A DNA stretch of 64,000 nt, taken from the NCBI RefSeq assembly GCF_003259845.1, contig NZ_QLMJ01000022.1:151337-215336 (forward strand), read 5' to 3'. This DNA is from Actinoplanes lutulentus (GTDB lineage Bacteria > Actinomycetota > Actinomycetes > Mycobacteriales > Micromonosporaceae). Position 1 is the stretch's first letter; each line of letters opens with the position of its first letter. This document shows, piece by piece, positions 25,771 through 33,752 of this stretch. Position numbers and translations under genes: made by a program. The notes under the pieces were generated by a model, which searched no databases, was not told the DNA's origin, and saw only the letters and a program-made list of their open reading frames with translations.

Positions 25771-28746
25771 ATGCGAACCCGTCCCCTCGCTGTCCTCGCC
25801 GCCGTCGCGCTCGCCGCAACCACCGTCCCCGCGGTTGCGGCGCCGCAGGCAGCCGCCGTCCCTCGAACCGCCGGTTACATCGCCACCGAGCCCGGACCGG
25901 GCCGTTTCCCGCTCGTCGCGAAAGGCGCCGCCGCGCCGATCGTGGTCGACCCCGCAGACCATGCCGGCGTCACCCGGGTCGCCGCCGACCTGCGCTCCGA
26001 CCTGGCCTCGGCCACCGGAATCACGCCGGGTCTGGGTGCTTCTGGCAAAAATCAAGACCAAATCATCATCGGTACGCTCGGACGGAGCGCCATCGTCGAT
26101 CGCCTGGTGAGAGCCGGCAAACTCGACGTCCGGGGCATCGCCGGAAAGTGGGAGACCTCGCTCCAGCAGGTCGTCGAGAACCCGCTGCCCGGCGTCCGGC
26201 GGGCATTCGTGATCGCCGGCAGCGACCAGCGCGGCACCATTTTCGGGGTCTACGACGTGTCGCGCCGCATCGGCGTCTCGCCGTGGCATTTCTGGGACGA
26301 CGTGCCGGTCCCGCACGCCGACGCCCTTTACGCGCTTCCGGGCCGGCACACCCAGGGCACACCGAAGGTGAAGTACCGCGGGTTCTTCATCAACGACGAG
26401 AACCCGGCGACCGGAACCTGGGCGCCGAACTACTTCGGACCCGGGAAAGCACCGGGCTATTCCGGTGGGCTGAACGCCGGCTATTACGCCAAGGTATTCG
26501 AGACCATGCTGCGGCTGAAGGCCAATTATCTGTGGCCGGCCGTGTGGGGCAGGGCGTTCGCCGAGGACGACCCGGTCAACCACGAGACGGCGAGCCGGTA
26601 CGGCGTGGTCATGGGCACCTCGCACGAGGCGCCGATGATGCGCGGCATCGAGGAGTGGAACCGGCACGCGAAAGCGGCGGTCCGCGACGCGAACGGCACC
26701 GTCGTCACCCCGGGCAGCGACCCGTACGGCGGCACCGGCGAATGGAGTTTCCGCCGCAACCGGGACGCGATCGTCGCGTATTGGCGTGACGGCGCCCGCC
26801 GGATGAAGGAGGAGGGCTTCGAGGGCGTCATCACGCTGGGAATGCGTGGCAACGGCGACGTCAGCCTGCCCGACGGCGACGGCATCGACCTGATGAGTTC
26901 CATCATCGACACCCAGCGCGCCATTCTCGCCGAATTCGGGCTGACCTCGGCGCCGCAGGTGCAGACCCTCTACAAAGAGGTGCAGCGCTACTGGGTGTCC
27001 GGTTACCAGCCGCCTGCAGACGTCACCGTTGTCTTCTGCGACGACAACTGGGGCAACATGCGCAAGCTCCCGCACGCCGGTCTGCCGCAGCGCAGCGGAG
27101 GGTACGGGCTGTACTACCACTTCGATTACGTCGGTGAGGGCCGCAACTACAAGTGGGCCGACACCACGAATCTGGTCAATGCGTGGGAGCAGCTGCACCT
27201 GTCGTACTCCAAAGGCGTCGACCGGCTCTGGGTGGTAAACGTCGGCGACCTGAAGAACGAGGAGCTGCCCACCCAGTTCTTCCTGGACTACGCGTGGAAC
27301 CCGGACGCGATGCCGCTGTCCCGGATCGGCGAGTGGGAACGGCAGTACGCCGCGGAGAACTTCGGCCCACAACTCGCGCCGGCCATCGCCGAAGTCCTTT
27401 CCGAGTACGGCCGGCTGCAATCGCGTCGCAAACCCGAACTGCTGAACCGCCGGATCACCGGGGACGCGGCGAACGTGGTCTACAACGACCAGGAGAACCC
27501 GTACACACCCGCCGAGATGGACCGGGTCGTCGCCGAATGGCAGGCACTCGCCGCGGCGGCTGATCGGATCAGGCGTCGCGTTCCGGCCGCCGCCCAGGAC
27601 GCCTATTTCCAGCTCGTCGACTATCAGGTGCAGGCCAGCGCCAATCTGTACGAGCTACGCCGCGCCCAATTCGCCAACATTCGCTATGCCGAGCAGGGCC
27701 GGGCCGCCACGAACGGCCTGGCCGCCGAGGCGGAGGCCCGGTTCGCCGAGGACCAGGCGCTCAGCGACCGCTACAACAGCGGTATCGCCGGCGGGAAGTG
27801 GGCGGGCTGGCAGACCCAGCCGAAGATCGGGTACGGGAACGCGGCGCGATACAACAACGCCTCGTGGCAGCAGCCGCAGACCGACAATCATGTGGCGTTG
27901 CCCGACGAGATCTATCCGTACCTGAAGCGCATCGAGGTGCCGGCGGCCGCGGCCATGGGTGTCGACGCCGCACTGCCGGAGCTCAGCCCGTGGCAGGTGG
28001 GACGGCAGCGGTACTTCGAGATCTACAACAAAGGGACCACCGCTTTTGATTACCGGATCAGCACGGGCGTGCCGTGGCTGACGGTGACCCCGGCGGTCGG
28101 CCGGGTGGACGAGCAGGTCCGGGTGGCGGTGACCGTCGACTGGCGGCGGGCTCCGGGCGGGCTGACGACCGTACCCATCATGATCAAAGGGCCGGGAGGC
28201 ACGCAGAGCGTGCGCGTCGCGGTGCGTAACCCCGCGCTCAGGCCGCAGGGTTTCGCCGAGGCGGGCGGGCACGTGACGGTCGACGCGGATCACTACGACC
28301 GTCGGTCGGGAAACTGGCGACTGCTTCCGAACATCGGCAAGGTCGGCAACGGGATGGCCGCGGTCACCGGCGGCAGCCGTCTCGAATATCGGCTGACGCT
28401 GACCACCACCGGACCCGTGAAGATCGCCGCACACCTGTCGCCGCGCAACAACGTGCTGCCCACGAGCGGTCTGCGGTACGCGGTATCGCTCGACGGTGAG
28501 GCGCCGCAGACCGTCGACGTGATCGCCGCGACCGGCGCCGACGACACCACGATGAACCGGCAGTGGGCCCGCAACACCTCGGACAACGTCAATGTCACCA
28601 CCACTACGCACGTGGTGCGGAGTCCGGGAGTGCACACCCTGACATTCGAGGCCGTCGATCCAACAGTGATCCTGCAACGGCTCGTCGTCGACACGGGCGG
28701 CGTCGAGTACAGCTACCTCGGGCCCGTCGAGAGCCGGAGGTTCTGA
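25771..28746 (+). CDS. Secreted GH115 xylan alpha-1,2-glucuronidase
   Basis: ATG 25771 (GGAGG seven nt upstream) gives 991 aa. A signal peptide ends near VAAPQAAA. The body is a full-length family 115 glycoside hydrolase: N-terminal domain with IIIGTLGRS and GTIFGVYDVSRRIGVSPW, the barrel KYRGFFINDENPATGTWAPN, RLKANYLWPAVWGRAFAEDD, GVVMGTSHEAPMMR and TLGMRGNGD, FCDDNWGN, and VNVGDLKNEELPTQFFLDYAWNP. A C-terminal beta-sandwich follows. GH115 enzymes remove (4-O-methyl)glucuronic acid from xylan chains. It is directly followed by an SGNH esterase gene (1-nt gap), suggesting joint debranching of acetylated glucuronoxylan. Confidence 0.93.
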   Translation: MRTRPLAVLAAVALAATTVPAVAAPQAAAVPRTAGYIATEPGPGRFPLVAKGAAAPIVVDPADHAGVTRVAADLRSDLASATGITPGLGASGKNQDQIIIGTLGRSAIVDRLVRAGKLDVRGIAGKWETSLQQVVENPLPGVRRAFVIAGSDQRGTIFGVYDVSRRIGVSPWHFWDDVPVPHADALYALPGRHTQGTPKVKYRGFFINDENPATGTWAPNYFGPGKAPGYSGGLNAGYYAKVFETMLRLKANYLWPAVWGRAFAEDDPVNHETASRYGVVMGTSHEAPMMRGIEEWNRHAKAAVRDANGTVVTPGSDPYGGTGEWSFRRNRDAIVAYWRDGARRMKEEGFEGVITLGMRGNGDVSLPDGDGIDLMSSIIDTQRAILAEFGLTSAPQVQTLYKEVQRYWVSGYQPPADVTVVFCDDNWGNMRKLPHAGLPQRSGGYGLYYHFDYVGEGRNYKWADTTNLVNAWEQLHLSYSKGVDRLWVVNVGDLKNEELPTQFFLDYAWNPDAMPLSRIGEWERQYAAENFGPQLAPAIAEVLSEYGRLQSRRKPELLNRRITGDAANVVYNDQENPYTPAEMDRVVAEWQALAAAADRIRRRVPAAAQDAYFQLVDYQVQASANLYELRRAQFANIRYAEQGRAATNGLAAEAEARFAEDQALSDRYNSGIAGGKWAGWQTQPKIGYGNAARYNNASWQQPQTDNHVALPDEIYPYLKRIEVPAAAAMGVDAALPELSPWQVGRQRYFEIYNKGTTAFDYRISTGVPWLTVTPAVGRVDEQVRVAVTVDWRRAPGGLTTVPIMIKGPGGTQSVRVAVRNPALRPQGFAEAGGHVTVDADHYDRRSGNWRLLPNIGKVGNGMAAVTGGSRLEYRLTLTTTGPVKIAAHLSPRNNVLPTSGLRYAVSLDGEAPQTVDVIAATGADDTTMNRQWARNTSDNVNVTTTTHVVRSPGVHTLTFEAVDPTVILQRLVVDTGGVEYSYLGPVESRRF

Positions 28747-28747
28747 G

Positions 28748-29968
28748 ATGCGCCGCCGCACTCTGCTCACGTCGACCGGCGCCGCCGCCTCGACGGTTCT
28801 GGTCAGCCGCGGAATGCCCGGACCGCTGCCGCGCTGGGCGCACACGTGGACCGCGATGCCGCAGCTCACCGAGCCGCACAACATGCCGCCGGCGCCGTTC
28901 GCCGCCTTGACCGATACCACAGTGCGGCAGACGATCCGGATCACCGCCGGCGGCCGCAAGCTGCGGGTTCGTTTCTCGAACGCGTTCGGCGGCGCGGACA
29001 TGCCGATCACCGCGGCGGCGGTGGCGTTGCCTGTCGACGGCCGGGCCGGTGTTTCCGCGATCCGGCCCGGCAGCACCCGGCCGCTGACGTTCGGCGGCCG
29101 GCCGTCGGTGGTGATACCGGTCGGCGCGCAGATCGTCTCCGACCCGGTCGACCTGCCGCTGCTCGCCGGGGCCAACCTGACCATCTCGCTGTATTCAGCG
29201 CCGGGGATCGCGAGCACCGCGTTGACCTCACACCCCGGTTCCCGCACGACGTCCTGGCTGGTCAACGGCGACCAGCACGGTGCTGCTGATCTGACCGGCG
29301 CTGTCTCTGCCGACCACTGGTACCTGATCAGCGGCGTCGAGGTCCTCGCCGCTGTCTCCGGTCTGGTCCTCGTCGGCGACTCGCTCACCGACGGGCGCGG
29401 CTCGACAACCAACGGCAACGATCGATGGCCGGACCAGCTGTTCGCCCGGCTCCGCGATCCGGACCTGGCGATCCTGAACCAGGCCGCCGGCGGCAACCGC
29501 GTCCTGCGCGACGGCCTCGGCCCCAACGCCCTGGCCCGCCTGGACCGCGACGTGCTCGCTCTCTCCGGCGCCCGGACCCTGCTGATATTCGAGGGCGTCA
29601 ACGACATCGGCGTCGCCCCGGCGACCGATTCCGATCAGCATCAGGTGGTAGCGGACCTGATCGGGGCGTACCGGCAGATCGTGATGCGCGCCCAAGCCTG
29701 TGCCCTGCGAGTGCTGGGAGCGACTGTGACCCCGTTCGGCGGCAACATTTACGACGATGTGGAAGGCCTGCGGGAACGCTCCCGCCAGGCGGTCAACGCG
29801 GCCATCCGCGCCGGCCTGTTCGACGGGGTCGTGGACTTCGACGCGGCCGTCCGCGATCCGGCGGCGCCCCGGCAGCTGGCCGCCGCCTACGACGTAGGTG
29901 ACCACCTGCATCTCAACCCCGCGGGCTATGGAGCTTTGGCCGCGGCGGTGCCGCGCCGGCTGCTTTAG
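28748..29968 (+). CDS. SGNH/GDSL-family esterase
   Basis: A 406-aa secreted protein with a twin-arginine-like N-terminus (MRRRTLLTSTGAAASTVLVS). Residues about 40-190 are a beta-rich N-terminal domain (LRVRFSNAFGG), and about 195-406 form the SGNH hydrolase: block I LVGDSLTDGRG (Ser), block II NQAAGGNRVL (Gly/Asn), block III EGVNDIG (Asn) and block V DHLHLNPAGYG (Asp-His). It starts one nt after the GH115 stop, so it is in the same operon. Deacetylation of xylan or another plant heteropolysaccharide is the likely role; substrate is not provable from sequence. Confidence 0.9.
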   Translation: MRRRTLLTSTGAAASTVLVSRGMPGPLPRWAHTWTAMPQLTEPHNMPPAPFAALTDTTVRQTIRITAGGRKLRVRFSNAFGGADMPITAAAVALPVDGRAGVSAIRPGSTRPLTFGGRPSVVIPVGAQIVSDPVDLPLLAGANLTISLYSAPGIASTALTSHPGSRTTSWLVNGDQHGAADLTGAVSADHWYLISGVEVLAAVSGLVLVGDSLTDGRGSTTNGNDRWPDQLFARLRDPDLAILNQAAGGNRVLRDGLGPNALARLDRDVLALSGARTLLIFEGVNDIGVAPATDSDQHQVVADLIGAYRQIVMRAQACALRVLGATVTPFGGNIYDDVEGLRERSRQAVNAAIRAGLFDGVVDFDAAVRDPAAPRQLAAAYDVGDHLHLNPAGYGALAAAVPRRLL

Positions 29969-29983
29969 ACCAATCCGAGGGTA

Positions 29984-30027
29984 CGGATGACGCCCGGCGC
30001 TCCCACCGTCGTGCCGGGCGTCATCCG
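29984..30027 (+). terminator. 15-bp perfect stem-loop after the GH115-esterase operon
   Basis: CGGATGACGCCCGGC (29984-29998) pairs perfectly with GCCGGGCGTCATCCG (30013-30027) across a 14-nt loop, 16 nt after the esterase stop. It has no U-tract, as is common for actinomycete terminators. Confidence 0.8.
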
Positions 30028-30082
30028 GTGTGTTCGTGGTACTTGACCAGGCTGAGGAGTTCGTCGGCGTCGGGTGTGACGG

Positions 30083-30258
30083 TTCTCGTTCTCGTTCTCG
30101 TTCTCGGTCTCGGGCGTGACGGTTCGTGGGCGCGGGAGTTCGTCGGGCGTGGTGTTGCCGGTCGTGGTGTTGGCGGGCGGCGGAGTTTGTCGGTCGTGGT
30201 GTTGCCGGTCGTGGTGTTGGCGGGCGTGGTGTTGGCAGGGGTGCAGTTCGTCGGGTTC
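30083..30258. repeat. Low-complexity repeats: TTCTCG hexamers and GGTCGTGGTGTTG units
   Basis: Four perfect TTCTCG units (30083-30106), flanked by copies of GTGACGGTTC, precede about 100 bp of degenerate 15-18-bp GGTCGTGGTGTTGSC units. Open frames on both strands here are a by-product of the repeats and I see no gene. The 309 nt between the operon terminator and the TPR gene are otherwise empty. Confidence 0.6.
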
Positions 30259-30339
30259 GGGGTTTCTTGCGCTTTGATGTCGTCGGGCTTCGGGGGCTGG
30301 TCCGCAACCGCTCATGTTCGGTGGTGACATGATCATTTG

Positions 30340-30858
30340 ATGGCGGAAGCGTTGGAGGAACGGTTGGCGCGTGCTGTCCGGCTGCGCGAGGGCGGCGATC
30401 CGGGTCGGGCTCGTGAACTGCTGCTGGATCTACGCGGCGAATACCCGTCCGATGCCCGCGTCGCGTATCAGACGGCCTGGGCACATGACGTTCTCGGGCT
30501 GGAAGCGGAAGCCGTTCCGCATTACCGGGCGGCGATCGCTGGGGATCTGTCCGGCGAGGAGATGCGGGAGGCGTTGCTCGGATTGGGCAGCACCCTGCGG
30601 GCACTCGGGCGTGACGAGGAGGCCGGCCGGGTGTTCGAACAAGGCGTCCAGTTGTTTCCCGACTTCCGCCCGCTGCGAGTGTTCCGAGCGTTGCTGCGGT
30701 ACAACACGGGCGAAAATCGGGAGGCGGTAGCAGACTTGCTGCGACTTCTCGTCGAGACGACCGCCGACCCGGAGATCCAGCGGTATCAGCGAGCGGTCAC
30801 GGCATATGCCGAAGACCTGGACCGAAGCTGGCTCGACGGAACAACGGTCGACACGTGA
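30340..30858 (+). CDS. Tetratricopeptide-repeat protein
   Basis: A 172-aa soluble protein, helical throughout, with TPR-like pairs: ARAVRLREGGDPGRARELLL, ARVAYQTAWAHDVLGLEAEA, EALLGLGSTLRALGRDEEAG and RALLRYNTGENREAVADLL. ATG 30340 overlaps TTG 30337 and either may be used. This short TPR type is common in firmicutes and actinobacteria and serves in protein interaction. No partner is evident. Confidence 0.8.
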   Translation: MAEALEERLARAVRLREGGDPGRARELLLDLRGEYPSDARVAYQTAWAHDVLGLEAEAVPHYRAAIAGDLSGEEMREALLGLGSTLRALGRDEEAGRVFEQGVQLFPDFRPLRVFRALLRYNTGENREAVADLLRLLVETTADPEIQRYQRAVTAYAEDLDRSWLDGTTVDT

Positions 30859-30888
30859 TTCCGCTTCCGCCGAGCGCGGGTTGACGAG

Positions 30889-30942
30889 TCAACGCGACGT
30901 CCACGGTCAACGCGACGTCCACGGTCCACGCGACGTCCACAT
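30889..30942. repeat. Three tandem 18-bp units
   Basis: TCAACGCGACGTCCACGG occurs twice without change (30889, 30907) and a third time with three differences (30925). It lies directly after the TPR gene. Confidence 0.85.
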
Positions 30943-30955
30943 CAGTCGGAGTTAT

Positions 30956-31001
30956 GTTGATGTGAGTTGACTTGATTGGCGTCCAGTCAACTCACATCAA
31001 C
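30956..31001. repeat. 17-bp perfect inverted repeat
   Basis: GTTGATGTGAGTTGACT (30956-30972) and AGTCAACTCACATCAAC (30985-31001) pair perfectly with a 12-nt loop. The AT-rich arms and absence of a U-tract make either a large operator or a transcript hairpin possible. The remaining sequence to 31210 holds no supported gene. Confidence 0.8.
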
Positions 31002-31210
31002 ACGATAGGACGACACACGATAGAGTGTGGTGCTCCTGTACACGCACGATGCAACAACTAGCCGGCGACGCCGGTAGGAAGGACGGATCGATACGGTGCT
31101 CGCGCGCCGCCTCTTCATGCACTGGCACATCGCGTAATTCGCCATGCCCAGAAATGGGTTGTCAGTGCTTCTCGCCCCACACGGGCGAGCCTCGAAGAGG
31201 AGATCCATCC

Positions 31211-31738
31211 GTGTATCGCCGTGTTCCCGGCTCTACTACGCCTGCCCTGCTGAAGCCGGAGCAGATTCGCTACATCCATCGTGTCCTTCGCCGTCAGACT
31301 CACCCCGCCGCAGTTGGAACCCTGTGCCGGTGCGGCGGCTGCCTCGCCGTTCTGATCGAGTTGGCGGACGCGATGAACACCACGCCCGCACGAATCCGTG
31401 AACTGGTCGCCGCTTCCCAGACGTCGGCTGTCACCCAGACGTCGGCTGTCACCCAGACGTTGGCTGTCACCCAGACGTTGGCTGTCACCCAGGCAACGGT
31501 TGGCACCCAGGCAACGGTTGGCACCCAGGCACCAGCCGTCGCTCAAGCGTCGGCCGTCACTCAGACGCCTGCGGTCACTGATACGTCGGCCGTCGCTCAG
31601 GCGTCGGGCGGCAACCGGGCGCCGCGGCCACGCCGGCCTCTGCACACCTCGGTCGGGGTTGCCGCCACGATCCGGGTGGGCGGACAGACTCTTGGGTCGG
31701 TGGAGGGCCTGCTCCGGCTCGCCGCCCGCACCTCTTAG
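31211..31738 (+). CDS. Hexapeptide-repeat protein of unknown function
   Basis: GTG 31211 (GAGGAG nine nt upstream) gives 175 aa. The N-terminal 65 residues include ALLKPEQIRYIHRVLRRQT and a Cys cluster LCRCGGC with the helix LAVLIELADAMN. Residues about 70-135 are 11 tandem hexapeptides of the type QTSAVT (QTSAVT, QTLAVT, QATVGT, QAPAVA, DTSAVA). The C-terminus (TSVGVAATIRVGGQTLGSVEGLLRLAART) resembles a small beta domain. I recognise no family. The repeat is encoded by 18-bp DNA units at 31418-31615. Confidence 0.55.
   Translation: MYRRVPGSTTPALLKPEQIRYIHRVLRRQTHPAAVGTLCRCGGCLAVLIELADAMNTTPARIRELVAASQTSAVTQTSAVTQTLAVTQTLAVTQATVGTQATVGTQAPAVAQASAVTQTPAVTDTSAVAQASGGNRAPRPRRPLHTSVGVAATIRVGGQTLGSVEGLLRLAARTS
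31418..31615 (+). repeat. Eleven tandem 18-bp units
   Basis: Units 1-2 are CAGACGTCGGCTGTCACC, 3-4 CAGACGTTGGCTGTCACC, 5-6 CAGGCAACGGTTGGCACC; units 7-11 are more diverged. Identical neighbours in pairs indicate successive recent duplications. The array is in frame inside the hexapeptide-repeat gene. Confidence 0.9.
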
Positions 31739-31740
31739 CC

Positions 31741-31809
31741 GCTGCGGCCGTCACCGATTGGCCGTCACTACTTTGCCGTCACCATTCGGCCGGCGGTGAC
31801 GGCCGCAGC
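31741..31809 (+). terminator. 16-bp inverted repeat after the hexapeptide-repeat gene
   Basis: GCTGCGGCCGTCACCG (31741-31756) and CGGTGACGGCCGCAGC (31794-31809) are perfect complements. The 37-nt loop contains two further GCCGTCAC copies. It begins two nt after the stop codon, so a terminator role is likely. Confidence 0.6.
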
Positions 31810-31825
31810 ACCGAATCGTGTCGTT

Positions 31826-32032
31826 GATCGTGCGATTCGGCACTCTCGCTGGATCGCGCGGACCGGCACTCTCGCTGGATCGTGCGATCCGGCACTCTCG
31901 CTGGATCGTGCGTCTCGGCACTCTCGCTGGATCGTGCGATCCGGCACTCTCGCGCTGGACCGTGCGATTCGGCTCTCGCTGGATCGTGTGACTCGGCCCT
32001 TGCTGGATCACGCGACCCGGCCCTCTGCGCCG
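31826..32032. repeat. Eight tandem 26-bp units upstream of the CoaD-like gene
   Basis: Units start at 31826, 31852, 31878, 31904, 31930, 31958, 31982 and 32006, with core GATCGTGCGATCCGGCACTC followed by TCGCTG. The first five are near-identical and the last three are shortened or diverged. The units are contiguous, with no spacers. The array ends 31 nt before ATG 32063. Confidence 0.9.
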
Positions 32033-32062
32033 GCGCTGCCACTCGGCGGGCAAACTGGACGG

Positions 32063-32509
32063 ATGGCGGGGTCCGTGTGGAGTGAACAGGCTGGCTCGCA
32101 TGCGGTTTATCCGGGGACTTTCGACCCCTTCACGGCTGGGCACGCGGACGTCGTCGATCGGGTGCGGCAGCTCTTCGATCGAGTCACCGTGCTCGTGGCG
32201 GTGAACGGGGATAAACAACCAGCAGCGTCGCAGGAGCAGCGGTTGGCGGCCCTGCGCAGCCTGCTGCCGGTGAGCTGGGGGAACGTGACTGTTACGGCAT
32301 GGGCCGGTCTGACGGCCGCGTTCTGTCACGAACACCGGGCCGGCACGATCGTCCGCGGCGTCCGGAATCGGACCGACCTATGGCACGAGTGTCAGCTGGC
32401 AGCGATGAACGAGAGCCTGGGCATCACGACGGTGCTGATCCCGGCCCGTCCTGGCCTGGCGGCGGTTTCCTCCACAGCGGCGCGCGCTCTGCCTACACGG
32501 TTGGTTTGA
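32063..32509 (+). CDS. Short, divergent phosphopantetheine adenylyltransferase-like protein
   Basis: A 148-aa nucleotidyltransferase with the CoaD fold: HAVYPGTFDPFTAGHADVV contains the (T/H)XGH-type nucleotide-binding motif, followed by DRVTVLVAVNGDKQP, AGTIVRGVRNRTDLWHECQLAAMNE and AVSSTAARAL (the SSTxxR-type motif). CoaD normally has about 160 residues; this protein ends soon after the SSTA motif, and Trp/His/Cys replace the usual acidic/Tyr residues in DLWHECQ. It is probably a paralogue and not the housekeeping CoaD, or a 3'-truncated copy. A 26-bp repeat array lies just upstream. Confidence 0.65.
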   Translation: MAGSVWSEQAGSHAVYPGTFDPFTAGHADVVDRVRQLFDRVTVLVAVNGDKQPAASQEQRLAALRSLLPVSWGNVTVTAWAGLTAAFCHEHRAGTIVRGVRNRTDLWHECQLAAMNESLGITTVLIPARPGLAAVSSTAARALPTRLV

Positions 32510-32548
32510 TGATGATCGTGCGGCAAGCCGCATACCGCTGAGGTCTCG

Positions 32549-33187
32549 TCAGAAACCTCCGCTTCCCAGGCGCCCTAGAGGGCTCCCAGTGTCCCGGTGG
32601 TTGGCGTAGGCGCACAGCTCGCTCCAGAACGGCACCGTCCCGACCGGCCACGTCGCGGATTGCACCGCCGCCCTCCGGGTTTCGTCATCACCGAGATCGG
32701 CGAGCGTGACCGCGTAAAGGCTCACTCGCGTCTGGATGAGGCTGAATACCGGCGAGTCGTCGGAGGCTGCTACGCGGAGGTGGCCGAAAAGCGGGATCAG
32801 CCCAGGAACTCGCGCCAGTTCCCGCGTCGCGACGGTCAGGCGCTCCGGGATCGTCTCCGGGCGCGGGCCCCAGGCGTTCCACCAGAAGTCGTTCTCCTCG
32901 ACGTCGTACAACACGCCGTCGGGCGGGATGCCGATCAGGGTCTGCGTGCGCTCCACGTCGCGCAGGCGCCAGTCCGGAACCTGTGACGGCGCTTGGTAGA
33001 TCCCCGGCTGCGGGGTGATCTGTCGCGGCATCGGGTGGACCAGGGCAAGCACCTCACGCAGCAGCGGTGGGAAGGCCAGCCCGAAGGTCTCCTCGGCGCG
33101 ACGCAGCTCGGCCTCGGACAAACCCGGCTCGCCGAACAGATGTGGCCCGGTCGACAGCCACTCCGCGATCCTGCCCGCGATCTCCAT
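32549..33187 (-). CDS. SMI1/KNR4 (SUKH) family protein
   Basis: A 212-aa protein with the SUKH fold: GLSEAELRRAEETFGLAFPP near the N-terminus, WRLRDVERTQTLIGIPPDG, ENDFWWNAWGPRP, and LIPLFGHLRVAASDDSPVFS. SUKH proteins include immunity proteins of contact-dependent toxin systems as well as regulators. No toxin gene is adjacent, so a general role is as likely. It is convergent with the CoaD-like gene. Confidence 0.8.
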   Translation of the reverse strand: MEIAGRIAEWLSTGPHLFGEPGLSEAELRRAEETFGLAFPPLLREVLALVHPMPRQITPQPGIYQAPSQVPDWRLRDVERTQTLIGIPPDGVLYDVEENDFWWNAWGPRPETIPERLTVATRELARVPGLIPLFGHLRVAASDDSPVFSLIQTRVSLYAVTLADLGDDETRRAAVQSATWPVGTVPFWSELCAYANHRDTGSPLGRLGSGGF

Positions 33188-33282
33188 CCCGCGAGGCTAC
33201 GGAATGTCGGAAGCCGACGAACCGCGCCTCCTCGTGGTGATCAACTCTGGTCCGCGCAATCGGCACTCGCGTGACGCGGGCT

Positions 33283-33654
33283 TCAGCGGGCCGCGGCGCC
33301 CTCGTCTCGCAGGCGGGCCATGGCTTCGGAGCGGCGGCTGAACATTTCGAACATCTCGTCGGCGTTCAGGGCGGCCAGTGCCGCCCGCAGTGCCGTTGAC
33401 GGTTCTGCGAAGTGGATGCGGCTGTCTCGTAGGTGGGCACGCTCCTGGATCTGGAGCAGCACGCTCAGGCCAGATCGGTCGATGGTCGTCGCTGCGGACA
33501 GGTCGACCACGACGCCTTCGTAGCGGTCCACCGCCCAGGCCAGGACGTCGCGCAGGCCGGCCGTGACGCCCTCGTCGATGCCGTCGCGTATCTCCACCAG
33601 AAGGATCTCGTCGTGTTCGCTGGTCCAGATGACAGGTGAGTGCGTCGTCAGCAT
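33283..33654 (-). CDS. STAS-domain anti-sigma factor antagonist-like protein
   Basis: A 123-aa STAS domain: beta strand ILLVEIRDGIDEGVT, EGVVVDLSAATTIDRSGLSVLLQIQ with the Ser at the phosphorylation position (TIDRSGLS), and a C-terminal extension (EMFEMFSRRSEAMARLRDEG). Start ATG 33654 is chosen because it begins the domain; the in-frame upstream 36 residues are not domain-like. It likely belongs to a partner-switch controlling a sigma factor or second-messenger output. A second STAS-containing gene lies at 36540. Confidence 0.8.
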   Translation of the reverse strand: MLTTHSPVIWTSEHDEILLVEIRDGIDEGVTAGLRDVLAWAVDRYEGVVVDLSAATTIDRSGLSVLLQIQERAHLRDSRIHFAEPSTALRAALAALNADEMFEMFSRRSEAMARLRDEGAAAR

Positions 33655-33752
33655 GCTTCGACGATCATCGGCGGACTCGGCGGCAGCTGCACGAACACAT
33701 GACGATCTCGTGTCAGTCCCGGCAGTTCGGAGCAATCGGGCGGTTCGCCGGG

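Noticed and set aside
25669..27420. 583-aa minus-strand open frame
   Set aside because: It covers the GH115 gene and its promoter and shows no recognisable motifs.
27655..29607. 650-aa minus-strand open frame
   Set aside because: It spans two clear plus-strand genes (GH115 and SGNH) with low-complexity Arg/Ser composition.
29965..30336. Minus-strand Asn/His/Thr-rich open frame and plus-strand Val/Leu/Gly-rich frame
   Set aside because: Both are translations of short DNA repeats with no start signals, and all frames are open there by composition.
31826..32032. CRISPR array
   Set aside because: The 26-bp units follow one another directly with no spacers; it is a plain tandem repeat.
32549..33187. 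Toxin-immunity pair based on the SUKH protein
   Set aside because: SUKH proteins can be immunity factors, but neither neighbour is a polymorphic toxin and no secretion gene is close.
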